A DNA stretch of 46,424 bases from Anaerolineae bacterium (GCA_027002405.1 JALWZT010000255.1:1-46424), one strand, 5' to 3'; shown: positions 31,571 to 40,806, counted from the first letter of the stretch. The notes: generated by a model from the letters alone, not told the origin. Translations and numbers: made by a program.

Positions 31571-34477
31571 CCCTTGGATGAGGGGAAGATATACGGGATT
31601 TTGGGGAGTGGGCGGCGGGGAGGTCCCTTCGCGCAGGTTATCCCCGCGTGCGACCAGGGCAAAGGGCTGCGGCCCGTGGGGGATGTTGTGCGCGTGCACG
31701 ATCACCCGATAGGTTCCATAGGGCGCTTGGGGCAGGATGACCCCTTCCACATTGTTGCAGGCATCCCATTTCCCAGCCCGCAGGCACTGCCCGCTCTCAT
31801 ACACGCCCTGATTGCCGACATAATGGGTTCCATTGGGCGCGATGACCTCCAAATCCAGGTCGTTGACCAGGGCTTTGCCCGCGTTGGGTGAGCCGGGATA
31901 GTCGGTCCAGGCCAGGGTCAGGCGCAGGACACCGCCGCCAGGAGCGGGCGTGGGCGTTGGCGTGGGGGTGGCGCCGCCGGGCGTAGCGGTTGGCGTGGGC
32001 GTCGGTGTGGCCCCGCCCGACACACCCACCTCGAACGCGGCATCGTCCAGCCACACCGTGCTGGGTAACGAACTGTCGGTGACCACGAAAAAGCCGAACA
32101 ACACCCGCTTGCCCAGGACTTTGATCAATTCCAGATAGCTCAGAGAGTAACTCTCCTGCTTCCATCCCTGACTGCCGGTCTTGCCCAGGTCTGCGCAACG
32201 CAACACATAGGCATCCTCACCCGACTCGTTCCAGATGCCATAGCAAAAATAGTCGCTACGACGATAGGTTTCCTGGGTCTGGATGCGATACCAGAAACGG
32301 AGATTGATGCCGCCGGTCTGGTTGGGAATGTCGAGGGCCTGCCAGACCTCATCATCGACATCATTGCCGCCGCCGAAATGCACGGCCCATGCACCGCTGT
32401 GGGATTGATTCGTCAGTTGGGGGTGACCATAGGTCTCCCAGGGTGACCACGCCCCACTCTCCCAACCGGGGTTCTCCAGGATCTGCACCCAGCCCGCAGG
32501 TGACGCGGGGGATGAACCCACAAACGGTTGGGCCGGGGAAAGGTCCGAGTTCAGCCGTGGCGGTGGAGGTGGGGATGCACTGGCCGAGGACGCAGCTCCG
32601 CCCACCGTGAATGTGTACTCGACCTGGTCGCCCGTCCGCAGGCCCGCGCTGTGATCATCGAACCACAGTCTTTGCGGTGCGGCCGGCTCCAGGCTGGCAG
32701 CCAGGTCCACGCGGCCCCAGCCCGAGACATTGTTGGGTCGGAGGTCGGGCACTTCCTGCGTCGCGCCCCTGCCATATTGGCCGGGAGCCATATCGGCCGC
32801 GCCCTCGATGAGCAGCGCTTTGATCAGCGCGGCGCTGGGATGGGCCACGCCTTTCAGCCGGGTGAGCCATTCTCGCACCACCGCGGCCGCGCCCGCGGTG
32901 AGGGGCGTGGCCATGCTCGTGCCGCCCTCGTAGATATAATGCTCATTGTACGCGCCCCAACCCGTTCCAGCTTCCGGATCGTGGGAGCGGGCCGAGATGA
33001 TGAGCGTGCCCGGCGCGGCCAGGTCCGGCTTGATGCGACCGTCATCTGTGGGGCCGCGACTGGAAAACGCGGCCATGCCGTTCGCGTTGTCCCCCAGCTT
33101 ATCATCGCGGATGGGCGCGACAGGGTAGCTATCGGGCCATCCCCGGCCCCAGGTCATGGTGATGTTGGGCCGCTCGCTTTCGGACGCGCCCACGGTGATC
33201 GCGTTTTTGGCCGTGCCTGGGCTGCCGATGGCGTCCAGATCGACCACGCCGTCTCGATCATGGTCTACACCCGAGTTGCCGGCCGCATAGAGGATGAGCA
33301 TGTCGGGATGCTGCCACATCATGGCATCGACCTGCTGCGCGTTGGCGGTGTAGCCGCCATATTGGGGATGCTGCGGGGTCCCGCCTGTGGGACCGCCCCA
33401 CGAATTGGTGTGAACGCGAGCGCCTTTCTGGTACGCCGGCCCGAAGAGATAGGTGATCAAATCAGGTGGCACGCATTCCAGGCCGCCGCCCGGCGCGTGG
33501 TCGATGGACTGGAACACAAGCCGCGCTTCGGGCGCCACCCCCGCGAAGGAGTTGGCGTAGTCGTGTGCGGCCGGATTGCTGCCCGAAAGCACCCCATTGC
33601 CCAACACGCTGCCCGCCACATGGGTGCCATGCCCCTCGAAGTCATTCCAGGTGGTGCGGCCGCCCTGGAAATAGGCACAGATGGCCTGTCCCTCCACGAT
33701 GCGTCCTTCGAAATCATCGCTCATGGCCGCGGTGGTCGTTCCCACATCGAGCCCTGTATCGGCCACGGCCACGATTTGGCCCGCGCCGTACAACCCCAAA
33801 TCCGCGCGTACCTGGTTCGCGCGCATGATCTGACCGCCCCCCACATCATTGTACAATTGGGGTGGGAAATAGGGTTCGAGCCAGACCACGTTGGGGATGG
33901 AGGCCAGGGCCGCGACCTGTCCGCGGGGCGCGACGACTCGCGCGTATTGGGCCAGGCCCGCGTTCCCGCTCAGCAACACCCGACCATCCAGGGCCTCGAT
34001 CTGCGCCTCGATGGCAGCCATATCCGCGTCGGGCAGCGCTTGCAGGGTGAGGGTGATGGGTTCCGAGGCCGCCATCTCGTCGGTTGGGGGCGAAAGAAGG
34101 TCGGGCGCAAGACGATATGCGGGACGGAACGGCCCCACCCAGCGCACGAAGGGCAGGCCGCGAATGGAGTCCGGATCGGTGGCGTCTAAACGGGCGATGA
34201 ACGCGTTTTCGGGGATGTAGTCATAGAGCCGGACGCCTTGCGCTTCCAACGCGCGCTTCCACTGCGGCCGAATGGGGCCGATGCATTGCACCAGATAGAG
34301 CGCGTCGTTGGGCCGCGCGGCCTCGGCATCGAGCGCGGTTTGCAACGGATCGAAATCACCGCTTCGCAGGCGGATGGGCATGGCCGCGGGCGACGCAGTA
34401 GAATGGCGAACAAACGCGACGCCCAGCGTCAGCATCAGAATGAACAACAGCAAGATCGCGTGGTGGTGACGGCTCAT
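31553..34477 (-). CDS. secreted subtilisin-like serine protease (S8) with C-terminal domains
   Basis: This 974-aa protein has a signal peptide (residues 6-29), an inhibitor-like propeptide to about 205, and an S8 catalytic domain with D240 (VADTGLDVG), H283 (GHGTHVAG), oxyanion N401 (AAGNSG) and S521 (GGTSMATP). It then carries a P-rich linker, a lectin-like beta domain (NPGWESGAWSPWETYGHPQL to SLPSTVWLDDAAFEVG), a TPTPTPTATPGG linker, and a subtilase-associated beta domain (LRLTLAWTDYPGSPNAGKAL, LVNDLDLEVIAPNG). It ends PQNPVYLPLIQGERTKD. The ATG at 34477 follows AGGAGGAGC; the frame upstream lacks a signal peptide. It is an active extracellular protease by sequence. The final GERTKD comes from a heptad array. 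Confidence 0.93.
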   Translation of the reverse strand: MSRHHHAILLLFILMLTLGVAFVRHSTASPAAMPIRLRSGDFDPLQTALDAEAARPNDALYLVQCIGPIRPQWKRALEAQGVRLYDYIPENAFIARLDATDPDSIRGLPFVRWVGPFRPAYRLAPDLLSPPTDEMAASEPITLTLQALPDADMAAIEAQIEALDGRVLLSGNAGLAQYARVVAPRGQVAALASIPNVVWLEPYFPPQLYNDVGGGQIMRANQVRADLGLYGAGQIVAVADTGLDVGTTTAAMSDDFEGRIVEGQAICAYFQGGRTTWNDFEGHGTHVAGSVLGNGVLSGSNPAAHDYANSFAGVAPEARLVFQSIDHAPGGGLECVPPDLITYLFGPAYQKGARVHTNSWGGPTGGTPQHPQYGGYTANAQQVDAMMWQHPDMLILYAAGNSGVDHDRDGVVDLDAIGSPGTAKNAITVGASESERPNITMTWGRGWPDSYPVAPIRDDKLGDNANGMAAFSSRGPTDDGRIKPDLAAPGTLIISARSHDPEAGTGWGAYNEHYIYEGGTSMATPLTAGAAAVVREWLTRLKGVAHPSAALIKALLIEGAADMAPGQYGRGATQEVPDLRPNNVSGWGRVDLAASLEPAAPQRLWFDDHSAGLRTGDQVEYTFTVGGAASSASASPPPPPRLNSDLSPAQPFVGSSPASPAGWVQILENPGWESGAWSPWETYGHPQLTNQSHSGAWAVHFGGGNDVDDEVWQALDIPNQTGGINLRFWYRIQTQETYRRSDYFCYGIWNESGEDAYVLRCADLGKTGSQGWKQESYSLSYLELIKVLGKRVLFGFFVVTDSSLPSTVWLDDAAFEVGVSGGATPTPTPTATPGGATPTPTPTPAPGGGVLRLTLAWTDYPGSPNAGKALVNDLDLEVIAPNGTHYVGNQGVYESGQCLRAGKWDACNNVEGVILPQAPYGTYRVIVHAHNIPHGPQPFALVARGDNLREGTSPPPTPQNPVYLPLIQGERTKD

Positions 34478-34539
34478 GGTGCGGCTCCTCCTGGGGCGAC
34501 CGGGGATTAAAGATTCGGGCAAAGAACCATGCCCCCACA

Positions 34540-34746
34540 TTACTCCCTGGGTGTTTCGGCGTCTCTGCGTTTTGAAGGGAACCCGAAGGTTTCTTCCAGG
34601 AACGCGGCCAACATCGCGGCCAGATCGGCCAGTGCGAGGCCTGTGAACTCTCGGTTGCTGGCGATGTGACGCAGCCGCGCGGTGGGCTCTAAATCCCTTT
34701 CGGGATCGAAAGACAGGGTGAGGATAAAGGTTTCACGAAATTTCAT
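34540..34746 (-). CDS. small hypothetical protein
   Basis: This 68-aa protein, MKFRETFILTLSFDPERDLE..., has a beta-strand-like start, RLRHIASNREFTGLALADLA and a helical AAMLAAFLEETFGF. I do not recognise a named family. The C-terminal KRRDAETPRE is encoded by a GTTTCGGCGTCTCTGCG short-period repeat. It precedes the protease gene by about 60 bases on the same strand. No strong Shine-Dalgarno is visible before the ATG. Confidence 0.45.
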   Translation of the reverse strand: MKFRETFILTLSFDPERDLEPTARLRHIASNREFTGLALADLAAMLAAFLEETFGFPSKRRDAETPRE

Positions 34747-34916
34747 GGGCAGAGGCGCCAATCCCGAAGTTCGGGGTCATGGATAGGGATTTCCCCATCC
34801 TCGATGGGACATCTCTGGTTCTGATTTTACCCCCGGAGGGTGACAAATGAGTGACAAACGCCCGTTCAATCCTTTTTCCCCCTTCACCGACAGGAACGAT
34901 ACCCCCTCACCCCTTT

Positions 34917-35045
34917 TGTTTTCCCCTTGTGCCCCGGTGGCTTTGTGTTCAATAATTTTTAACGCGGAGAGGCAGAGGACGCAGGGGAGGGCAGCGTGTT
35001 TGTCTTTTCTCCCTGCGCCCCCTCGCGTCATCGTGCCTGTGCGTT
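34917..35045. repeat. short-period repeats downstream of the Rpn-tail-like gene
   Basis: GGTGGCTTTGTGTTC, AACGCGGAGAGGCAGAGGAC and CCCTGCGCCCCCTCGCGTC belong to the GCACAAAG and GCAGAGAC repeat types seen elsewhere. The two GCAG-rich parts are partly inverted. The whole gap 34747-35057 (311 bases) has no gene. Confidence 0.6.
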
Positions 35046-35057
35046 TTTACGTAAATT

Positions 35058-35387
35058 TCACCGTTGGTATAACTGGCGCAACTCTTCCGGTGTCTGTACC
35101 GTGCGGATGGCTTTTTCCAGGATGCGCAGGATGCCCAGATCGGTAATGGCTTCGATCTCGGGCATGAGCTTCAACCCCTCCACCCCGAATTTCAACTCCA
35201 GGCCCAGGGCGATGGCTTCTAATACGCCTTCGCGATAGCCTTGTTCTCGCCCCCGCTCCATCCCCTTCGAGAGGCCTTCCTCCAGGCCTTCCTGGAAACC
35301 TTGTTTGAAGCCTTCCTTCAGGCCCTTCTCCAGGCCCTCTTCCAGGCCTTCCTGCTTGATCAGTTCATAGCCAAAGGATTGTATCAT
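35058..35387 (-). CDS. Rpn/PD-(D/E)XK transposase-family C-terminal-like protein
   Basis: This 109-aa protein starts MIQSFGYELIKQEGLEEGLE and continues with repeated EG(L/F)(K/E)(E/Q)G units (residues 13-55), then ALGLELKFGVEGLKLMPEIE and ILEKAIRTVQTPEELRQL. This is the usual tail of Rpn-type proteins, but the N-terminal nuclease domain is absent, so it is a stand-alone tail or a remnant. It starts at TGATG with the upstream antitoxin-like gene (one-base overlap), implying translational coupling. Function unknown. Confidence 0.6.
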   Translation of the reverse strand: MIQSFGYELIKQEGLEEGLEKGLKEGFKQGFQEGLEEGLSKGMERGREQGYREGVLEAIALGLELKFGVEGLKLMPEIEAITDLGILRILEKAIRTVQTPEELRQLYQR

Positions 35388-35629
35388 CAGGTCCCTCCGT
35401 CCTTATCCCTATTATTGAGAGTTTCAGGCAAAGGTTCCAGCCCTATCTCTTCCGGCGACCGCGCTTTTCGACGCCGCTCCAGATAGGACTGCGCCGTGGC
35501 CCAATCATCCAATTGTTCCAGAGCATGAAGCAATGTCTGCCACATTTCATAGTCGATCAGGACATCCGTTGGGTGTCCTTGCTCGTCAACAAGATAACGA
35601 ATTTTTTCTGAGGTTATATGCATTATCAT
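35387..35629 (-). CDS. small antitoxin-like (Phd/RelB-like) protein
   Basis: This 80-aa protein contains KIRYLVDEQGHPTDVLIDYE followed by MWQTLLHALEQLDD, the strand-turn-strand-helix layout of Phd/YefM-like antitoxins, and a charged C-terminus (LERRRKARSPEE). A toxin of a standard family does not follow; the next gene is an Rpn-tail-like ORF read with TGATG overlap. GGAG lies 8 bases before the first ATG; an internal Met at residue 3 is the other option. A promoter candidate is upstream. Confidence 0.6.
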   Translation of the reverse strand: MIMHITSEKIRYLVDEQGHPTDVLIDYEMWQTLLHALEQLDDWATAQSYLERRRKARSPEEIGLEPLPETLNNRDKDGGT

Positions 35630-35666
35630 GGGGGGACTCCATCACATTCGAAGTGGCTTTTGGATC

Positions 35667-35695
35667 ATTATAACAGCCTCTCGCCCGATGGAAAA
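35667..35695 (-). promoter_or_regulatory. sigma-70 promoter candidate for the antitoxin-like gene
   Basis: On the minus strand a perfect TATAAT (35667-35672) lies 17 bases from TTTTCC (35690-35695), about 40 bases before the start codon. The -35 is weak. Confidence 0.5.
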
Positions 35696-35780
35696 GAGGC
35701 ATGCCTTTCATGATGTGCGCCCCAGATAACTGGCGACGCAGGCGACCACCGGGAGGGGGCGACAGGGTCGGAAAAGGAGC

Positions 35781-38700
35781 TCAACGAAGCCTCTCATAGA
35801 GTTCGCGCAATGGCGCGGAGGGCGTGGCCGCGAGGTCTTCTTGCAGGCGCCGGGCCAGGGTCTCGTACACGCGGCGCGCGCTCGCCAAGTCGCCCCGGGC
35901 AAGGAAGGCTTTCATCTGCACCAGGGCCCCTTGCTCATTCCACGGTTCCATGGTCAGGACCCGGTGCGCGGCCCGTTCGGCAGCCTCATAACGCCCCTCA
36001 TGCAAATGGATATGCGCCAGCCGCAACAAACCCTGAATGAAGAGTCGCTCCAGGCTTTCTCGCTTGCTCACGGCCCAATCTTCATAAGGGATTTCGGGCA
36101 GGAATTCGCCGCCATACAAGGCCAGAACGTCCTCCAATGCCTCTGCATCGGGCTCGGGCTCGGCCAGGAGCCTGTGGAGCTGTTGTTCAAAGGTCTCGAA
36201 GTCAACCCTCGAACCAGCCGGCAGAAGCAAGCGATAGGTTTCGTTTTCAACGCGCAGATACCGACTGGGCAGGCCCGGGGCCAACTCCGGCTCCAGGGTG
36301 CGACGCAGGGAAGCCACAGCCTGATGCAGGTTCTTGCGGGCCTTGCGGGGGGCATGCTCCGGCCACAATGTCTCCATCAGCCACTCCATGGCCACTGGTC
36401 GGCCACGGCGCAACAAGAGAAGGAGAAAGACGGTTCGCGCGGCCGAACGCTCCCAGCGCGTGATGGGTTCATCCCCGCGCCGAAGCACGAACCCGCCCAG
36501 ACATTGGATATACAGGGGTGGCGGCGGTCGAGAGAGCAGGGTATGGAGCGCGTTCGCCACCGCATCTTGCACCGCGGGGTCCTCGTCCCGGCGCCGCGCG
36601 GCCAGGGGCCTGATGGCCGCGGGATCGCCGAGGCGACCTAAAAGCATGGCCGCGCGCGCCCGCACCTCCGCGCGAGGGGATTGCAGCAAAGGCAACAATG
36701 CGTCGCGGCCGGCCTTTCCCAGGCGCGGGAGCAGGCAATCCACACAATCGGGCGTCAGACCTCGTTCCAAAGCCGCGACCATCAATTCGGCGGTGTGCTT
36801 CGCTTCGGTTACGAAAAAGTGCAGGCAGCGAGGGGGTTGGCCGTACTCGTATGTATGGGCCCGAGCCATGGCCTCCTGCACGTGTTCGACCAGCGAGGAT
36901 TCGTCACCCTGCCGTTTGGCCAGCAGCGCCAGATAGAAATGAAGCTGAGTGAATTCGTATCGGGCCCCGTATGCCTGAAAAATGTCCCACGCCCGACGCC
37001 AAAGCGACGCTGCGCGCGAGAGCTCCCCCAAAGCGAAGCAGGTGGCGCCCACATCGATGAGCGAAAGCCCGATCTCATACGGGTTCCCGATCTTTTCCCG
37101 CTTCTCCAAGCTCATCTCCCCATAGCGAAGCGCTTCCTGCAAATGTCCCTGGCGGCGATGCCATACCCCCAGAAAATTGAGGGTGACGGGGATTTCATAG
37201 GTTTCGCCCAAAGCCTGTTGCAAGGCCAGGGCCTGTTCATGACAGGCTCGCGCCTCCTCCCAATGGCCTTGCTCCTGGTGGAGCAGGCCTTCCAGATTGA
37301 GCAGATAAGCCAGATAATCCTCTCGGCCGAAGTCCGTGGCCACCCGTCGCGCCTCGGCCAGGAGGGTCTGCGCGGCGTGGAACTGACCCAATAGAGAGTG
37401 AATGTAGATGGCATTGTGCAAGGGGGTCGACATCCGAGGCCGGTTGCCTGCATGTTCGAGAATACGCAGGGCCTGATGAAAGGAGGCCAGGGATGCCTGC
37501 AACAACCCTCGACTGGACTGAATGACACCTTGCAATTGCCATAGCTCGGCCAGCAAAAAAGGCTGGTCCGCTTTTTCGGCCAGCGCGATGGCCTGACGCA
37601 AGAGGGCCTGCACTTCCTCCGCGTCCCCCTGGCTCATATAGCGATAACGGGCGATATATCCCAATGCCCCGGCCCGGTCTTCGCCCCGACGCGCATGTTC
37701 GAGCGCGCGGCGCATGAGCGCTTCGGCCTTGGGAAAATCCCCTCGCCGCGTAGCCGTCAGCGTGGCCAGATGATGATAGAGCGCAAAAAGACCATCATCA
37801 TCCTGGATTTCCAGCAGAAGCGGCTCGGCCTGGCGATAGAGCTGCTCCGCGCCCCGTCGATTGCCGCTCAAGGCCTCCAGGCGCCCACGTATGAGCAGTA
37901 ACCAGGGCTGAGTCTCCTTGAATGTGGGCGGGAACCGACTCAGCCAGCGCTCCAGGCGTCCAAACCGACCGCTCGCAACCAGCGGTCGCCACAAGGAACG
38001 AATGACATCCGCGGCCTCGGGCCAATCTTCGGCCTCCAGAAGATGATGCACGGCCTGCTCATCCTCTCCTCGCCCCAAATACCAGGCGGCCGCGCGACGG
38101 TGCAGGTCCCGGGCGATCCCTCGCCCTTCGCATTCCAGCAAACGCCGCTGTAAGAAGGTGCGAAAGAGGCCATGATAACGATAGATGGGACGTTCTGCGT
38201 CCACCACAAAAGTGAAAAGCCCCTGGCGTGCCAGTTGGGCCAGCATCGCGGCCGCGTCTTCCCGTCCCAGAAGTGTGTCGCATAGGGGTGGCTGCAAGGA
38301 AGTGAGGATGGCGGTGCGCCGCAGAAACACCCGTTGGCTCTCCGGCAGCTCCCTCATCACCACACGCGCCAGATAATCGAACAGATCGGATGTGGCGCCC
38401 CCCAAGGCCAGGGGCTCCTCCTGCCCGGCATGTCCATCCCCCCAGGCGTGACTCTGATAAGCCAGTTGCAAGGCAGTGACCCAGCCTTCGGTGTGCGCCA
38501 CCTGCCGTCGCGCCACCTCCATGGGCAACCGTCGTCCGAATAGGGCCTCGAATAGGGCCGCGGCCTCGGAAGGGGTGAAGCGCAAGGCTTCCGCGTCGAT
38601 GCGGTCCACCAGGGCGGCCGCGCGCAGGCGGGAGATCGAAACCAGGTTCGGCTCCCGACGTCCCACCAGCAGCAGATGGCATGGCGGGGGCAGGTGTGGG

Positions 38701-39197
38701 ATCAGCGCGTCCAGCAGGTCCAGGGTGTTCGCAGCCTCGGATAAGGCATGCACATCATCCAGGATGAGTACAAGAGGGAAGTCCAGATGTTCCAGGCCTT
38801 GCAGCAACAACCCCAGCGCGGCCCGCAAGTCCGGGCGTTCGTCCTTGAGCAGATCCAAGGCGTGGGCGCTGTGGTGGGGCATGGCTGGTTTGAGCGCGGC
38901 GGCCAGGTAGGTGAGGAAGTAACCAGGGTCCCTGTCATCCTCATCCAGGGTGAGCCAGGTCGCCGCGGCGTGATCGGGTGCAGAGACCGCGGTTTCGTTT
39001 GGGTCCAAAAGCCTTATCCCTGCATCGAGCAGCCAGCTATGGACCAACGTGGTCTTGCCATAGCCCGCGGGCGCCATCACCAGGGTCAGGGGCCGATTCA
39101 GGGTCTCGTCCAAACGCCGAAACAAGCGTTGGCGCGGGATGAACCCCCGCCGCGCCAGCAATGGCGGCCGCAGCTTGCCGGGAGCCAGAAAGGACAT
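35781..39197 (-). CDS. large MalT/LuxR-like ATPase regulator with HEAT-like and BTAD domains
   Basis: This 1138-aa regulator has a MalT-type NTPase (Walker A APAGYGKTT at 42-50, LVLILDDVHALSEA near 140), a helical/winged region to about 390, and a TPR-like array (about 390-830) with repeats such as YLLNLEGLLHQEQGHWEEAR. A HEAT-like pair follows (PRAEVRARAAMLLGRLGDPA), then a winged helix DNA-binding domain (YIQCLGGFVLRRGDEPITRW to RKNLHQAVASLRRTL) and a C-terminal BTAD (ALYGGEFLPEIPYEDWAVSK to the end). Such proteins act as signal-sensing STAND activators. It starts 10 bases after the deacetylase stop, so both are probably one operon. Targets and inducer unknown. Confidence 0.85.
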   Translation of the reverse strand: MSFLAPGKLRPPLLARRGFIPRQRLFRRLDETLNRPLTLVMAPAGYGKTTLVHSWLLDAGIRLLDPNETAVSAPDHAAATWLTLDEDDRDPGYFLTYLAAALKPAMPHHSAHALDLLKDERPDLRAALGLLLQGLEHLDFPLVLILDDVHALSEAANTLDLLDALIPHLPPPCHLLLVGRREPNLVSISRLRAAALVDRIDAEALRFTPSEAAALFEALFGRRLPMEVARRQVAHTEGWVTALQLAYQSHAWGDGHAGQEEPLALGGATSDLFDYLARVVMRELPESQRVFLRRTAILTSLQPPLCDTLLGREDAAAMLAQLARQGLFTFVVDAERPIYRYHGLFRTFLQRRLLECEGRGIARDLHRRAAAWYLGRGEDEQAVHHLLEAEDWPEAADVIRSLWRPLVASGRFGRLERWLSRFPPTFKETQPWLLLIRGRLEALSGNRRGAEQLYRQAEPLLLEIQDDDGLFALYHHLATLTATRRGDFPKAEALMRRALEHARRGEDRAGALGYIARYRYMSQGDAEEVQALLRQAIALAEKADQPFLLAELWQLQGVIQSSRGLLQASLASFHQALRILEHAGNRPRMSTPLHNAIYIHSLLGQFHAAQTLLAEARRVATDFGREDYLAYLLNLEGLLHQEQGHWEEARACHEQALALQQALGETYEIPVTLNFLGVWHRRQGHLQEALRYGEMSLEKREKIGNPYEIGLSLIDVGATCFALGELSRAASLWRRAWDIFQAYGARYEFTQLHFYLALLAKRQGDESSLVEHVQEAMARAHTYEYGQPPRCLHFFVTEAKHTAELMVAALERGLTPDCVDCLLPRLGKAGRDALLPLLQSPRAEVRARAAMLLGRLGDPAAIRPLAARRRDEDPAVQDAVANALHTLLSRPPPPLYIQCLGGFVLRRGDEPITRWERSAARTVFLLLLLRRGRPVAMEWLMETLWPEHAPRKARKNLHQAVASLRRTLEPELAPGLPSRYLRVENETYRLLLPAGSRVDFETFEQQLHRLLAEPEPDAEALEDVLALYGGEFLPEIPYEDWAVSKRESLERLFIQGLLRLAHIHLHEGRYEAAERAAHRVLTMEPWNEQGALVQMKAFLARGDLASARRVYETLARRLQEDLAATPSAPLRELYERLR

Positions 39198-39207
39198 GCC
39201 AGGGGAC

Positions 39208-40245
39208 TTACAATCGATGGATCCGTTGGAGATGAGCGATCATGTTCTCGACTTCGGTTTCGCGGCCCGGCGCGGGCCCAAGAGGATCTTCCACCGCGTC
39301 CTCCTGCCCCATAAGAGCCCGCACCGTATTCAGCACGCCATAGCTGACCGCGGTGAGATGATATCCCCCTTCCAGCAGGACGACCAGCCGTCCTTGGCAA
39401 AGCTCCTCGGCCAGGAGCCGGGCGCGACGGGCCAGTTGGGCGTACCCGTTGAGGGTGAGGGCCATTTGGGCAAGGGGATCCTGCCAATGCGCGTCGTATC
39501 CGGAAGAAACCAGGATGAGCTGGGGCTGAAAACGGCGGGCAAAGGGAACGACCAGGAGGTCGAACGCGCGCAGATAGGCCGTGTCCCCCGCGCCCATGGG
39601 CATGGGGATGTTCATGGTATAGCCCGTGCCCAGCCCCCTGCCGATATCCTCCAACGCGCCCGTGCCGGGCCAGAGAGGATACTGATGATAGGAGATGAAA
39701 GCCACGGTGGGGTCCTCGTAGAAGATGGCCTCGGTGCCGTTGCCATGGTGGACATCCCAATCGATGATGAGGATCCGTTCCAGGCCCATCTCTGCCTGCG
39801 CGGCCTTCGCGGCCAGGGCCGCGTTGGCAAAGATGCAGAAGCCCATGGCCTGGGCGGGCAGGGCGTGATGACCGGGCGGGCGCATGATGCTGATCCCGTT
39901 GCGGGCACGGCCGCTGACCACGGCCCGGGTCACCGCGATGGCCGCGCCCGCGGCCATGAGGGCCACGTCGTAGCTGGTGGCGGTGGCATAGGTTTCGAAA
40001 TCGAGCATGCCGCCTCCGGCCGCGGCCAGGCGACGGATGTGTTGGACATAGTCGGGCGTGTGGATGCGATGGAGCGCGGGCAGGTCGATGGGCTCCACGG
40101 GCAGGGGGTGCATGGCATCCAGGAGGCCCCGCTTTTCCAACAAGGCCATGGTTTTCCCGGTGCGACGGTTGTTCTCCACATGGCCTGGCATGTTGTGGGT
40201 TTGTTCAATGGGATCGTAGGCGTAGCAGGTTGGGGGTAGAGTCAT
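39208..40245 (-). CDS. HDAC-family deacetylase (AcuC / acetylpolyamine amidohydrolase-like)
   Basis: This 345-aa zinc amidohydrolase has MRPPGHHALP (H126 and H127 as the catalytic pair), IIDWDVHHGNGT (zinc ligands D164 and H166), SSGYDAH (third ligand D251) and LEGGYHL with the transition-state Tyr295. It is complete. The family removes acetyl groups from lysines, acetylpolyamines or acetoin-pathway targets. With two polyamine-type transporters in the window, an acetylpolyamine substrate is plausible, but no specificity residue proves it. No Shine-Dalgarno is seen before the ATG. Confidence 0.9.
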   Translation of the reverse strand: MTLPPTCYAYDPIEQTHNMPGHVENNRRTGKTMALLEKRGLLDAMHPLPVEPIDLPALHRIHTPDYVQHIRRLAAAGGGMLDFETYATATSYDVALMAAGAAIAVTRAVVSGRARNGISIMRPPGHHALPAQAMGFCIFANAALAAKAAQAEMGLERILIIDWDVHHGNGTEAIFYEDPTVAFISYHQYPLWPGTGALEDIGRGLGTGYTMNIPMPMGAGDTAYLRAFDLLVVPFARRFQPQLILVSSGYDAHWQDPLAQMALTLNGYAQLARRARLLAEELCQGRLVVLLEGGYHLTAVSYGVLNTVRALMGQEDAVEDPLGPAPGRETEVENMIAHLQRIHRL

Positions 40246-40450
40246 AGTCGGATGGGGAATGTTCAGCTGGTTTTTTCAGGGCGTGGTTCCTATGGACGTT
40301 TTGGAGCTTGATAAATAGGCAAGGAAAATGGGGACGCAGTCTGCAGGTTTGCAGGTGGCACGTGGCAAGTGGTCACGGTGTGCGTCTCAGACATTTGGCG
40401 TGGTTTAGCCGAGCGAAGTGGCGTCTGCCACGCCCGCCCGGCGATGAAGT

Positions 40451-40648
40451 GAACCTGTTGGTTTACTGCGGTACGCCGAGGATCCCCCCTCCCGACCGCT
40501 TCTGCAGGGGGATGAGTCTTACGTAGCCCCCTCCGTTCCGGGCGATCACCCCTCCCCCGCTTGCGGGGGAGGGGCAGGGGTGGGGGCCGAACGGCCGGAT
40601 CACCGCTCCTACCGGATTGCTCGGCAACCTGCTTGAGGTTTGCCAACA
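40451..40648. repeat. about 200-bp long direct repeat, copy 2
   Basis: Homologous to 7204-7404 in the same orientation and order, including the hairpin/G-run at 40549-40586. Confidence 0.85.
40549..40586 (+). other. hairpin plus four-run G-quadruplex motif, copy 2
   Basis: CCCCTCCCCCGC at 40549-40560 faces its complement at 40563-40574; G5-A-G4-CA-G4-T-G5 spans 40565-40586, identical in layout to 7320-7341. Confidence 0.8.
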
Positions 40649-40806
40649 ACCTCATGAAGTCGCCGGCCTATAAAACGGCGCCGGATGAATCCGGCTAGCC
40701 CCGGAGGGGCGCTGTTTTTTAGCCGGGGGAATTATCCCCCGGTGTTGGGTGACGACGCGAGCCTGTGGCATACAGAATGCCGTCGGGGGCGCGCTAGCCG
40801 CCACCC

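Noticed and set aside
34478-34540. Upstream start for the subtilisin-like protease
   Set aside because: It would bury the signal peptide; ATG 34477 has a good ribosome site and begins the signal peptide.
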